DNA of 64,000 nucleotides from Chloroflexota bacterium (GCA_016213105.1 JACRBN010000026.1:124001-188000), one strand, 5' to 3'; positions 39,725 to 49,600 are shown, counted from the first letter of the stretch. Made by a program: numbers and translations. The notes: generated by a model from the sequence alone, not told the origin.

Positions 39725-40696
39725 TCATTGATAGGCATTGACGACCGTTTCATGGGGCCACACTATGGCAAGCTGCACTCTATATTTTTTACCATCTTGA
39801 ATAAATACATCGCCGCTATGTGAATTTGCCATGAAAATATAAATTTCTTTTGCCATATCTCCTTCGATGTACATGATCAATACAGGGGTATAGTAAATGT
39901 ATTTTCTCGGGGCAGGATATACCAAAGATGGAAAACGTTTGTCCCAAGGCGTTACAATCGCGGGCGCTTCATCGCTATTAGGGCTGAATGACTCTATCGA
40001 TAATAGAATGCGGTCAGGATAATATGGGGTCAAGCCAGTCGGCTTATATTCATCCAGGTATTCGAGAATCCTCTGCATCTTTGGGATCACAAACTGCATA
40101 TTGGGTTCGTACACACAAAGATGTCTTGACTGATTGACATTTACCAGAATGCAGTACATGGGCCCATCAAAGCTTTTTTGATAATTTTTCCCAAAATCAT
40201 AGAGCTTATCGGTCGGGTCGTGTTTCTGGTTGGACTCAATCGAGAAAAAGCCCAGGGCATCCAGCCTGGATAGAAAATTTTTGATTTCATTTGCCGATAA
40301 AACCTTTTGCTCTCCATTAACGATCATTTGCCCATCATCATATAAAATAATATTTGGTATCACGGGAGGTTCAGAATAGAAGACGTCGAAAAGCGAATGA
40401 TGTCCCGCCGTGTAATACTCAAATATAACCTTCTTGGTGTGGTACGTTGGGAATGGAGTGAAAGTTGGAGTGGGAGGATCTTTTGTTGGAGGAATTGGAG
40501 ACTTCTCAATGCGAATCTGGGATTGTTGCTCGCCGTCATTTTCCAGCATGCCCCCAGGAAATGTCCTGGAGGTGAAAGTCGGGGTGGATGTCGATCCTGC
40601 CGTGAGGGATGGAAACACAGTCGGCGCGTTTTGTAGTCCGCGGCAGGCCGTCAGGAGGACGCAAACTGACATCGAAAGTAAGAATGTTTTCTTCAT
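39725..40696 (-). CDS. Lipoprotein, unknown function
   Basis: 323 residues. Signal with lipobox CVLLTAC (Cys about residue 18), then a Thr/Ser/Pro-rich linker (STSTPTFTSRTFPGG; PPTKDPPTPTFTPFP), then a globular domain of about 220 residues with LYDDGQMIVNGEQKVLSANEIKNFL and a basic/aromatic C-terminal half. It is probably anchored on the outer face of the membrane. No family is known to me. The DNA is clearly more A/T-rich than the surrounding genes, a sign of relaxed selection or transfer. Confidence 0.7.
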   Translation of the reverse strand: MKKTFLLSMSVCVLLTACRGLQNAPTVFPSLTAGSTSTPTFTSRTFPGGMLENDGEQQSQIRIEKSPIPPTKDPPTPTFTPFPTYHTKKVIFEYYTAGHHSLFDVFYSEPPVIPNIILYDDGQMIVNGEQKVLSANEIKNFLSRLDALGFFSIESNQKHDPTDKLYDFGKNYQKSFDGPMYCILVNVNQSRHLCVYEPNMQFVIPKMQRILEYLDEYKPTGLTPYYPDRILLSIESFSPNSDEAPAIVTPWDKRFPSLVYPAPRKYIYYTPVLIMYIEGDMAKEIYIFMANSHSGDVFIQDGKKYRVQLAIVWPHETVVNAYQ

Positions 40697-40745
40697 GAGT
40701 TTATCCGCAAAGAACCACCCAATGTGTTACGACCAGCGAAATGCT

Positions 40746-40778
40746 ACGGGGCGCAGACTTCAGTCTGCGCCCCGTTTA
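40746..40778 (-). terminator. Terminator after the phosphohexomutase gene
   Basis: CGGGGCGCAGACTTCAGTCTGCGCCCCG, a 13-bp stem with a 2-base loop. Confidence 0.85.
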
Positions 40779-40782
40779 CATC

Positions 40783-42231
40783 TTACACCACGCTCTCGGC
40801 CACCTTGCGGCCAAAGCCCATCAGCGCCTTGACCATCTCGGGGGTGCGGCCTTCGGCGTAGACACGCAGGACGGGTTCGGTGCCCGAGGGGCGGATCAGC
40901 AGCCACGAGTCGTCGGACATGATGTATTTCACGCCGTCACGCTGGCTGATCTCGTCCACTTTTTGGCCGCCGATTTCGGCGGGCGCCTGCTTGGTCAGGA
41001 TATCGGTCATCTCGGCCTTGGCCACGGGGCGGCTCAGGCGCAAGTCGACGCGCTCGTAGTGGGCAGGACCGACGTCTTCGAGCAGATCGTTGACCAACTC
41101 CACCAGTGACTTCTTCGACTCGGCGATCATCTCCACCAGCAGCAGGCCCATGATGGGACCGTCGCCCTCGGGGATGTGGCCCTTGAACGAGATGCCGCCC
41201 GATTCCTCGCCGCCGATCAGCACATCCTCCTGCATCATGTAGTCGGCGATGTGGTTGAAGCCGACGGGTGTTTCATATAATTTAAGTCCATAGCGCTTGG
41301 CCAGGCGGTCGATCATGCGCGTGGTGGAAACCGTGCGCACCACCGCGCCGCTCATGCCGCGCTTCTCCACCAGGTAGCGCAGGGATAGCGCCATGATCTT
41401 GTGCGGGTCGACAAACTGGCCGCGCTCATCCATCGCGCCGATGCGGTCGGCGTCACCGTCGGTAACTACGCCGAAGTTGCCCATACCCGAGCTGACCGCG
41501 GAGGCCAGCGCGCCGAGATACTTGGCAATCGGCTCAGGGTGTACGCCGCCGAAGCCGGGATTCATCTCGCCGCGGATCTCGGCGATCTCGCAGCCCGTGC
41601 CCTGCAAAAAGGCCTTGATCACGCCGCGGCCGGAGCCGTACATCGCATCCACCACGAATCGCTGGGGATTGTCCGCGATGATGTCGGTGCGGATCAATGT
41701 CCGCAAATGCTCGAAGTAGGCGTTGAGCGGATTGAATTTCTGAATCAAGCCCGCCTCGCGCGCCTTGTTGTAATCCATCAGATTGGGACCGCGCGCCTGT
41801 TCCTCGTTGTCGTTGATGTAGATTTCCACGCGGCGGCATTGTTCGGGCAGGGCCGACCCGCCGAACGCGCCCTTGAGTTTGAGGCCGTTATACCGCGGCG
41901 CATTGTGCGAGGCGGTGATCATCACGCCCGCGATGGCCTTCTCGTGTTTGACGGCGTACGAAATGGCGGGCGTGGGCGCATCGGACTGGCTCAGCAGCAC
42001 GGTGAATCCGTTGGCGGCCAGCACGCGCGCCACCTCGCCCGCGAATCGGTCGGAGAGGAAACGCGTGTCGAAGCCGATCACGATCTTCTTCGAATCGGTG
42101 TCGCCGTTTCGGTTCCAGTATGCAGAAGCGACCGCGTCCGCGATGGCCTGGGCCACCATGCGTAAATTATCGAAGGTAAAACTATCCGAGATGACGGCGC
42201 GCCAGCCGTCGGTTCCAAAATGAATGGGCAT
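40783..42231 (-). CDS. Phosphoglucomutase/phosphomannomutase family protein
   Basis: 482 residues, alpha-D-phosphohexomutase superfamily. Active-site Ser in VMITASHNAPRYNG, metal loop VVTDGDADRIG, sugar-specificity loop GGEESGGISFKG and phosphate loop RPSGTEPVLRVY are all intact. It isomerises hexose-1- and hexose-6-phosphates for cell-wall or glycogen sugars; which hexose is preferred cannot be told. It is monocistronic, and a block of hairpin repeats lies just upstream of its start. Confidence 0.92.
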   Translation of the reverse strand: MPIHFGTDGWRAVISDSFTFDNLRMVAQAIADAVASAYWNRNGDTDSKKIVIGFDTRFLSDRFAGEVARVLAANGFTVLLSQSDAPTPAISYAVKHEKAIAGVMITASHNAPRYNGLKLKGAFGGSALPEQCRRVEIYINDNEEQARGPNLMDYNKAREAGLIQKFNPLNAYFEHLRTLIRTDIIADNPQRFVVDAMYGSGRGVIKAFLQGTGCEIAEIRGEMNPGFGGVHPEPIAKYLGALASAVSSGMGNFGVVTDGDADRIGAMDERGQFVDPHKIMALSLRYLVEKRGMSGAVVRTVSTTRMIDRLAKRYGLKLYETPVGFNHIADYMMQEDVLIGGEESGGISFKGHIPEGDGPIMGLLLVEMIAESKKSLVELVNDLLEDVGPAHYERVDLRLSRPVAKAEMTDILTKQAPAEIGGQKVDEISQRDGVKYIMSDDSWLLIRPSGTEPVLRVYAEGRTPEMVKALMGFGRKVAESVV

Positions 42232-42262
42232 ATGCTCTCCAGGGGAATTTTTTGTCGAGTCA

Positions 42263-42364
42263 CCCCGCTGGATTGCAAGTCCAACGGGAGCGATTGTTTG
42301 CTTGCGGCGGATTTGTAATCCGCCGCTTTGATTTCCGCTGGATTAAAAATCCAGCAGGAGCGGG
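42263..42364. repeat. Cluster of three GGATT/AATCC hairpins
   Basis: Three hairpins in 100 bases: CCCCGCTGGATT-GCA-AGTCCAACGGG (42263-42290), GCGGCGGATTTGTAATCCGCCGC (42304-42326) and CCGCTGGATTAAAAATCCAGCAGGAGCGGG (42335-42364). All share GGATT/AATCC at the loop. A fourth is at 4105-4139. Confidence 0.75.
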
Positions 42365-42390
42365 AAGTAAGCGGGAGCACCTTTGAAAGA

Positions 42391-43686
42391 CTATGGAGCC
42401 GCTGTGGCTTCGACCGTCTCGGTCGGGGTGGCCGTGTCGGTTGGCTGCCAGTTCGGGACCGGGGTGGCCGTCGTCAGCACCGATTGCAGGATCCAGCCTT
42501 CGAGGCGGCGTCCGTTCTTGGTGGCGATCACGTGCGCCCACATCACCCCGCTCACCTCCTGCGTCTCGGACAATACCTCCACCACCGAGCCGTTATCGAG
42601 CGTGGCGATGTAGTCGCCGTTCGGGCTTTTGCGCAGGTTGACGCCGCCGCCCGTATCCGAGCTGATCCTGGCATAGACGGGGGTGGGCGCCACCGTCAGC
42701 GTGATGGTGGCAGTTTCGGTCGGGGGCAGGGTCACTTCGAGGGTGACCTGGATGGGGCTGGGGGTGGCCGTCTGCACGCGCGGGGTGCGGGTCGGTTTGG
42801 GCAGCGCTGTGGATGTCGCGGCGATGACGACCTGGGTCGTCGGCGGGGCGGTCCGCGTCTGGGTCGGGGTGAAGGTGGCGGCCGCGGCCGGGAAATTGGG
42901 CTGGATGCTGGGAACCATCAAAAAGACCAGCACCGCCCCCAGGACGACGAATGCGCCCCCGCTGGTCAGCCATCCCAAGCGCGCCGGGCGGAAGCGGAAG
43001 AGTACGAAGGTGAACATGCCCAGCAATGTGGCCAGCGCCAGGTTGACCACGAACACCAGCGCGCCCTTGGGCCACAGGCCGGGCACGCCGCTGCCCAGGC
43101 CAAATCCCGCCGCGCTGATGGGCGTCAGCAAGGAATAGGCCACCATCACGCTCGGCAGGAAGGGTTTGTCCTCCGAGCGCACGAAGGAGATCACCAGCAG
43201 AATGGCGCCCAGTCCCAGCACGGCCAGGCCGGGCAGCCAAAGCCACACTGCCATGTGGGCATTGTTGGAGGTGAGCGGCAGGAAGGGCCGCGATGCCAGC
43301 CCGGCCATCAGGCCGCTGAGAAAGACCAGCATGACGCTGATGAGCAGGGCCACCAGCGTTTCGAAAAAGAAGCGCAGCGAGCCGGTCACGAGCGCCAGCA
43401 CCATGCCCACCCAGGGAGTCATCAGCGGCGCCAGCAGGATGCCGAACAAGAGCACGGCAGGCGAGTCGAGCAGATATCCCAGGCCCAGCACCGCCCCGCT
43501 CAACACGGCAAAGATGAAGAACTCGATGTTGGGATAGGCGCGCCTGGCCAGCGATGACATCACCTCGGCGCGGCCTTCCGCGTCGGGAATCATTTGAGCG
43601 CGGCGCGCGCGTCGTCGGCGGGCGGCGGAGTCGGGCGCAGGGGGCTGCGGGTCGGTGGGCAGGATGGGCGGTTCGTTAAGGGTCAT
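42391..43686 (-). CDS. DUF389 membrane protein with C-terminal SH3-like domain
   Basis: 431 residues. A basic cytoplasmic start (ARRRRARRAQMIPD) leads to the DUF389/TIGR00341 membrane core of about six to seven helices (IEFFIFAVLSGAVLGLGYLLDSPA, LLFGILLAPLMTPWVGMVLAL). Then comes a Thr/Pro-rich stalk, and an outside bacterial SH3 domain (GGGVNLRKSPNGDYIATLDNGSVVEVL) that may bind cell-wall material. The C-terminus is again Thr/Pro-rich. The role of DUF389 is unknown. Its start overlaps the HAD gene stop by 4 bases. Confidence 0.85.
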   Translation of the reverse strand: MTLNEPPILPTDPQPPAPDSAARRRRARRAQMIPDAEGRAEVMSSLARRAYPNIEFFIFAVLSGAVLGLGYLLDSPAVLLFGILLAPLMTPWVGMVLALVTGSLRFFFETLVALLISVMLVFLSGLMAGLASRPFLPLTSNNAHMAVWLWLPGLAVLGLGAILLVISFVRSEDKPFLPSVMVAYSLLTPISAAGFGLGSGVPGLWPKGALVFVVNLALATLLGMFTFVLFRFRPARLGWLTSGGAFVVLGAVLVFLMVPSIQPNFPAAAATFTPTQTRTAPPTTQVVIAATSTALPKPTRTPRVQTATPSPIQVTLEVTLPPTETATITLTVAPTPVYARISSDTGGGVNLRKSPNGDYIATLDNGSVVEVLSETQEVSGVMWAHVIATKNGRRLEGWILQSVLTTATPVPNWQPTDTATPTETVEATAAP

Positions 43687-44153
43687 GTTCGGAGGGTGGC
43701 AAGAATGCGCAGGGGCCTTTCGAGCAGTTCGAGGGCGGAGAAGATGTCGGGCACCACGATGTCGGCGGCGAGCAGGGTTTCCACAGCCGCACCCTCCCTG
43801 GACATCACGCAGATGCCGAGGGCGGCTTCCCTGAGCATGGCCGCGTCGTTCATGCCCTGCCCGATGGCGACCACGGTCGCTGCGCCCAGCCCGCGGACGA
43901 ATTCCGCCTTTTGCGCGGCCTCGTTTCCGGGTTGGAGACGCTCGGCGCTCAATCCCAGAAGTTGGTCGATGCCTGCCTGGCGTCCATGCGTGTCGGCTGT
44001 GATCATGTGCAGGGCAACCCGGTCACGCAGGGCGTTGATACGCCGCGCCAGGCCGTCGGGCAGTTGACCATCCACGGCCAGCGTGCCGTTCACATCCGTG
44101 ACCACATGCTGGATGCGCAGTTCGCCTCGCCCGGGAATCGTCAACTCGATCAT
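43683..44153 (-). CDS. HAD-family hydrolase, COG4087-like
   Basis: 156 residues; the ATG at 44153 gives MIELTIPGRGELRIQHVVTDVNGTLAVDG. Motif I is D-V-N-G-T where most HAD phosphatases have D-x-D-G-T, so the general acid Asp is Asn. Motif II is in MITADTH and motif IV in GQGMNDAAML. This pattern is known for the small 'soluble P-type ATPase' group (COG4087). Catalysis with Asn would be expected to resemble P-type ATPase domains or to be slow; substrate unknown. Coupled to the DUF389 gene. Confidence 0.8.
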   Translation of the reverse strand: MIELTIPGRGELRIQHVVTDVNGTLAVDGQLPDGLARRINALRDRVALHMITADTHGRQAGIDQLLGLSAERLQPGNEAAQKAEFVRGLGAATVVAIGQGMNDAAMLREAALGICVMSREGAAVETLLAADIVVPDIFSALELLERPLRILATLRT

Positions 44154-44287
44154 CCCGCCCATTATACCCGCATGGGCGTGGCATGAGATGCAAATTGCGT
44201 CCTGCGCGGGATGCGGCCGCGCCCCCATGTTACAATCAGGTGCGCTTCGGTTCCCTGCCGGAGCGGGTTTGATTTTGCAGGAGTAGC

Positions 44288-45409
44288 ATGCTTCCCAATC
44301 GTCCATATCCCCCGATCCCCAATGCCGTTAATCACAACAGCCCGCCGCCCCTGATCGAGGTTTCGGGCACCCACCGCGAAATGGGCCGCCAGATCGGCGA
44401 AGCCTGTCGCGAGAAGGTTCAACACAGCGTCAAGAACGCGCGCGTGTTGATTGCCCAATCCTACGATCAACTGGAACTGACCTGGGACGGCGCGCAGATC
44501 CAGGCGCGCAAGTACCTGCCTTTTGCCGAGGAGCGTTATCCGCAATACGTGGACGAGATGCGCGGCGTTGCCGAAGGCTCCAACGTCGGCTTCGACGAGA
44601 TTGTCACCCTCAACACCATGGAGGCCGTGACGACGGATGCGCTGCACCTTACCCGCTGCACCAGCATGGGGGTCAACGAGGAGCGCACCGCCGACGGTCA
44701 CGTGCTGGCCGCGCACAACGAGGATTGGGTCCCCGAGGATGAGGATGACGTGTACGTCATCTCGGCCCGCCCTTCGGAGGAACCTCCATTTTTAGCCATG
44801 ACCTATGGCGGGCTGCTTCCCAACGTGGGCTTCAATGCCTATGGCATCGCCCAGTTGATCGATTCGGTCTATCCGTCCGATTCGCGCATCGGCATCCCGC
44901 GCCTGGTGGTGGCGCGCGCGATCCTGTCCTCGCGGCGCATCTCGGGCGCCATTGGCCGCGCCCTCGTTTCGCATCGCGCCGCCGGGTACAACCACCTGCT
45001 CGTGCACGAGAGCGGCGAGATGTACTCCATTGAGGTCTCGGCCCGCCGATTCGAGATCCTGCACGGCACGGACGGGTACATGGTTCACACCAACCATTAC
45101 CTGGCGCAGAACATGAAGGAGATCGAAAGCGACCCCGAGGAATTGATCTCCTCGCGCGTGCGCTATTTCCGCGCCCTGCGCCTGCTGCGCCAGAACCAGG
45201 CCCACTCGATCAAGAGTTTGCAGGCCATCCAGAAGGATCATGTCAACATTCCCAACTCGATCTGCAACCACAACATCGAAGGCATCGATCCGCTCGACCG
45301 CGAGAAGACCATCTGCGCGATGGTGATCGACCTGACCGCGCGCGAGATGCACATCAGTTGGGGCAATCCCTGCCAGAACGCATATCACACCTATCACCTC
45401 GACGCGTAA
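44288..45409 (+). CDS. C45-family autoproteolytic acyltransferase/hydrolase
   Basis: 373 residues, Ntn-hydrolase fold like acyl-CoA:6-aminopenicillanate acyltransferase. Self-cleavage is expected before Cys124 (LTRCTSMGV), which becomes the N-terminal nucleophile. Supporting segments: VSGTHREMGRQIGE, FDEIVTLNTMEA, GHVLAAHNEDWVPEDED, GLLPNVGFNAYGIA and YMVHTNHYL. Such enzymes cleave amide bonds in acyl-amino compounds; the substrate is unknown. No signal peptide. RBS GCAGGAG lies 4 bases before the ATG. Confidence 0.88.
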   Translation: MLPNRPYPPIPNAVNHNSPPPLIEVSGTHREMGRQIGEACREKVQHSVKNARVLIAQSYDQLELTWDGAQIQARKYLPFAEERYPQYVDEMRGVAEGSNVGFDEIVTLNTMEAVTTDALHLTRCTSMGVNEERTADGHVLAAHNEDWVPEDEDDVYVISARPSEEPPFLAMTYGGLLPNVGFNAYGIAQLIDSVYPSDSRIGIPRLVVARAILSSRRISGAIGRALVSHRAAGYNHLLVHESGEMYSIEVSARRFEILHGTDGYMVHTNHYLAQNMKEIESDPEELISSRVRYFRALRLLRQNQAHSIKSLQAIQKDHVNIPNSICNHNIEGIDPLDREKTICAMVIDLTAREMHISWGNPCQNAYHTYHLDA

Positions 45410-45436
45410 AAACATGACAGACCCCCAATTTAATCT

Positions 45437-45508
45437 GGACGCAGAAAAACGCTGATTTCGCTGATGAGGCAAAGAAAAATCCGCGTTTTTCAGCGTGAAT
45501 CAGCGTCC
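45437..45508. repeat. Palindromic intergenic element
   Basis: Begins GGACGCAGAAAAACGCTGAT and ends AATCAGCGTCC, with AAAAACGC and GCGTTTTT arms inside. It looks like a short non-autonomous repeat. Flanking copies of AAAACATGACA lie on both sides (about 45410 and 45519). Confidence 0.65.
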
Positions 45509-45518
45509 AAGCGCCTTT

Positions 45519-45567
45519 AAAACATGACACATCCTCGAAAGATTAATTTCGGAATGTGTCATGTTTT
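45519..45567. terminator. Bidirectional terminator
   Basis: AAAACATGACACAT paired with ATGTGTCATGTTTT around an inner CGAAA/TTTCG stem, between the converging C45 and nadD genes. Confidence 0.85.
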
Positions 45568-45573
45568 GATTCT

Positions 45574-46212
45574 TTATGGCTGTGCTTGTGCGGACTGTTG
45601 TTGCCAAGGTTGGTACAGCCGGTGGCGCAGGATGTACTCATGCACTGCGGCGGGGACGTAGTAGCGGAACGGCTCGCCCAGGGAGGCGCGGCGGCGGATT
45701 TCGCTGGAGGCAATCTCCAGCAGGGGCGCATCCACAAAGCGCACCTTGGAGCGGATGCCGGGCAGGGACTCTTCCAGCGCCGACAGGTCGGCTGAACCGC
45801 CGGGGCGGCGCATCACGCCGATTTCGCGGCAGGCCGTCACCAGGTCCGCGGCTTGGCGCCAGGTGGGCAGGTCGCGCAGGGAGTCGCCGCCGATCAGCAG
45901 AATTACATCCGCATGAGGGTGATCCGCCTGAATCTGCCGCACGGTATCGAGAGTGTAATGCGGCCCGGACCGATCCAGTTCGACGCGCGAGAGTTCGAAG
46001 AGCGGGTCGCCGCCGATGGCCAGCTCGACCATATCCAGGCGCTGTTGCGGCGGGGTGATGGGCTGGCTGAGTTTGTGCGGCGGGCTGGGGGTGAGCACCC
46101 ACAACAGGCGGTCGAGGTGGAGTTGGGCGCAGGCTTCGCTGGCGAGGATGAGGTGGCCGAGGTGCGGCGGGTCGAAGGTGCCGCCGAACAGGCCGATGCG
46201 GTCTGGGGTCAT
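45574..46212 (-). CDS. nadD: Nicotinate-nucleotide adenylyltransferase
   Basis: 212 residues. It joins nicotinate mononucleotide and ATP to deamido-NAD. Motifs: GLFGGTFDPPHLGHL with the HxGH nucleotidyl-transfer site, PSPPHK, and the C-terminal SSEIRRR close to the family ISSTxIR. The tail (QPWQQQSAQAQP) is extra. Its gene converges with the C45 gene and is transcribed away from the surface-protein locus. Confidence 0.95.
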   Translation of the reverse strand: MTPDRIGLFGGTFDPPHLGHLILASEACAQLHLDRLLWVLTPSPPHKLSQPITPPQQRLDMVELAIGGDPLFELSRVELDRSGPHYTLDTVRQIQADHPHADVILLIGGDSLRDLPTWRQAADLVTACREIGVMRRPGGSADLSALEESLPGIRSKVRFVDAPLLEIASSEIRRRASLGEPFRYYVPAAVHEYILRHRLYQPWQQQSAQAQP

Positions 46213-46328
46213 GGGCGTAGTATATCGCGAAGTGACTTTAACGTCGGGTAAAGAGGAAGCTTTCCACGTTGTAAGGTTGACTTGTTTGTGATATAAGGAA
46301 TGGGTTCGGCGGGTAGTGAAGAGGAAGG

Positions 46329-46358
46329 GCGAGGCGGCAGGTGGCCTCGCTTGTTTTT
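46329..46358 (+). terminator. Orphan terminator upstream of the nuclease giant
   Basis: GCGAGGC, an 8-base loop, GCCTCGC, then TTGTTTTT. No plus-strand gene ends before it, so it is an attenuator or the end of a short RNA. Confidence 0.5.
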
Positions 46359-46540
46359 CTTCGCTGCCTTTTTTTATCGGTATGGCGGGCCTGTTTTATT
46401 GGTTATCATCCATTACCATTATTAACATGTAAATTTCTCTGCATAAAATGATCGCGCCATTTTTATGATCGTGGCGCGTTGCCGCAAATTTTTTCCAGGA
46501 GATGCCATGCAGGATAAAGCACTACAAGATTCGCTTTTTT

Positions 46541-46648
46541 CAATACGGGGGGCGTATTGAGACCGGTGCCAGGCGGGATCCAACCGGTTTCGGCGTTGCC
46601 AGGTCCGCATTCGCCGCGTGCTTTTGCGGCGGATCGGAAGGCAATGCC
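46541..46648 (+). promoter_or_regulatory. Three-hairpin 5' leader of the nuclease giant
   Basis: Hairpins with 7-bp, 6-bp and nested 9+4+5-bp stems in a row, ending 31 bases before the ATG. No known riboswitch consensus was recognised. Confidence 0.45.
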
Positions 46649-46679
46649 AACCCTATTTTTCAATTCGAGGAGAATATAA

Positions 46680-49600
46680 ATGCTTAAGCTACATAAAATT
46701 TGGCGGCTGCTCACGGTGGCCGCCCTGCTGGCGGGTGCTCTTAATTTGACCCTTGTGCCGGTGACGCCTGCGAAGGCGGCCCGCTTGAACGTGGGCTCCT
46801 TTACAGGTTCGACTTACACTCAGAATTTCGATACCCTGGCTAATACGGGCACTCCTGCCTGGGCCAACGACAGCACTCTGGCTGGTTGGTATTTGGTGAC
46901 AGATGCAACTGCCAGTGTCACCACGTACATTGTGGGCAACGGCTCTGCCACCACTGGCGGGTACTATAGCTATGGCACGACCTCGGCTACTGACCGCGCT
47001 TTGGGCGGCCTGGCTAGCAATGGCTATTATGGGGGATCAGGCACGGGAAAAGCCTATTTTGGTCTGGTTTTGCAAAACAATACGGGCTCTTCCATTGGCG
47101 GCCTGAGCGTTGCTTACACAGGCGAACAATGGCGTGCGAATGCAACCGCTGCCCAGGCGTTAACGTTTGAATATAAGACCAGTGCCGCTGCGCCATCCGA
47201 TGCAACTGCATTCAACACGGCCTCGACTGGTTGGACAGCGGTTCCTGCTGTAACTTTTACAAGCCCGATTCTTACAACAGCCGGTGCTTTGGATGGAAAT
47301 TCTGCTGCCAACCGCGCGAATCTTTCAACAACGATATCGGGACTGAGCATTCCCAGCAATGAATATATTCTCCTGCGTTGGACTGACTTGAATGACTCGG
47401 GCAATGACCACGGTCTTGGCATCGATGACCTGACCGTGACGGCTACCCCTGCGGGATCCAACCTCACCATCAACGACGTGAGCGCCGCGGAAACCAACTC
47501 GGGTACGACCACCTTCTCCTTCACCGTCGCCCTGTCCTCCCCGGCCCCGGCCGGCGGCGTGACCTTCGACATCGGCACCGCTGATAACACGGCTACCGAT
47601 GCGGATAATGACTACGAACCCAATTCGGCCACAGGCGTGACCATCGCCGCAGGCGCATCCTCCACCACCTTCGATGTGACCGTCAACGGCGACACCAATT
47701 TTGAACCGAACGAGACCTTCTTCGTCAACGTGACCGGCGTGACCGGCGCCACCGTCTCCGATGGCCAGGGTCAGGGCACCATCCAAAACGACGATGTCGC
47801 CCTGCCTGTCTTGAGCATCAACGACGTCACCATCGCCGAAGGCAACTCGGGTGCGACCATCTTCGGCTTTGTCGTGACCCTGGATGCGCCCGCCCCGGCT
47901 GGCGGCGTGACCTTCGATGTCGCCACTGCCGATGGCACGGCCACCACGACCGACAGCGACTATGCAGGCCAGAACCTGACCACGCAGATCATTTCGGCTG
48001 GGAGCACCACCTACAACTTCGACGTGATTGTCAACGGCGATACCAATATCGAGCTGACCGAGACCTTCGACGTCAACGTGACCAACGTGACAGGAGCAAC
48101 TGTCGGCGACGGCACGGGCCTGGGCACCATCACCAACGACGACGCCGCCACCCCGCAGATCAGCATCAGCAGCGTCTCCGGGCCTGAGAGCGACGCCGGC
48201 ATGAACACCCTGACCTTCAACGTCAGCCTGGACATCCCCGCGCTGGTGGGCGGTGTGACCTTCGATATCGCCACCTCCGACGGCACGGCCACCGATGCGG
48301 ATAACGACTACGAACCCAACTCGGCCACGGGCGTGACCATCCCTGAGGGCGTCTCCTCCACCACCTTCAATGTCACCGTCAACGGCGACACCACCTTCGA
48401 GGCGAACGAGACCTTCACGGTCAGCCTCAGCAACGTGACTGGCGCGACCGTCGCCACCGGCACCGGCACGGGCACCATCCAGAACGATGACGCCGCCCCG
48501 GTCAACCTGAGCATTGCCGATGTCACCCTGGCGGAAGGCAACACGGGCACGACCACCTTCGGCTTTGTTGTGACCCTGGATGGCCCCGCCCCCAGCGGCG
48601 GCGTGACCTTCGACATTGCCACCTCCGCTGGCACCGCCACGGCTGGCACCGACTACGTGACCAAGTCTGTGAACGGCGCGAGCATCGCCACTGGCAGCAC
48701 CACCTACAACTTCGACGTGACCGTCAACGGCGATTGGGACAGCGAGTCCAATGAGACCTTCAACGTCGCCGTCAGCAACGTGAGCGGCGCAGTGGTTACC
48801 GACGGCGCGGCGCTTGGCACCATCACCAACGACGACTCGGCCGTCACCCCCATCCACGACATCCAGGGCAGCGGCAACACTTCCGCTTCCGGCACGTTCA
48901 CGGTGGATGCCATCGTGGTGGGCCAATACCAGGCTCAGACCTCGGGCCAACTGAAGGGCTTCTTCGTCCAGGAGCAGGATGCCGATGCGGACGCCAACCC
49001 GGCCACGTCCGAAGGCATCTTCGTTTACTGCCTCACCTGCCCCACCGCGGTCAACGTGGGCGACCGTGTGCTCGCCACCGGTGCGACCAGCGAATACTTC
49101 AATATGAGCCAGCTCAATGCAACCACGGCAGGCAGCGTGGTGGTGCTCAGCTCTGGCAATGCCATGCCAACCCCGGCCAGCCTGACCCTGCCCGTTCCCG
49201 GCGTTCCCACCGGCGACCTGACTGCCGCTGAAACCTTCATCAATGCCTATTATGAAGCCTTCGAAGGCATGCTGGTGAAATTCCCCGCCACGCTTTCGGT
49301 GAGCGAATACTTCGAACTGGCCCGCTACGGCCAGGTCATTCTCTCGGCCGGCGGCCGCCCGCACACCTTCACTGCGGTCAATACGCCCACCGCCCTCGGC
49401 TACACCAATCATCAGATCGATCTGGCCGCCCGCACGATCATCCTCGATGATCCCGATAATCGCCAGAACCGCCCCTCGGATGTTCCGAATACGGCCTACT
49501 TCTATCCTGTTCCGGGCCTCAGCACGACCAACTACTTCCGCGGCGGCGATACGATCACCAACCTGACCGGCGTGCTGCACTGGTCCTTTGCCGGGCAGAC

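Larger units (their letters stand above)
46213..46679. other. Long upstream region of the nuclease giant with hairpins
   Basis: No gene is seen. It holds an orphan plus-strand terminator (46329-46358). It also holds three hairpins near the gene: CAATACG/CGTATTG (46541-46559), paired ACCGGT copies (46562-46588) and nested GGCGTTGCC/GGCAATGCC (46592-46648). The RBS CGAGGAG lies just before the ATG. Confidence 0.5.
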
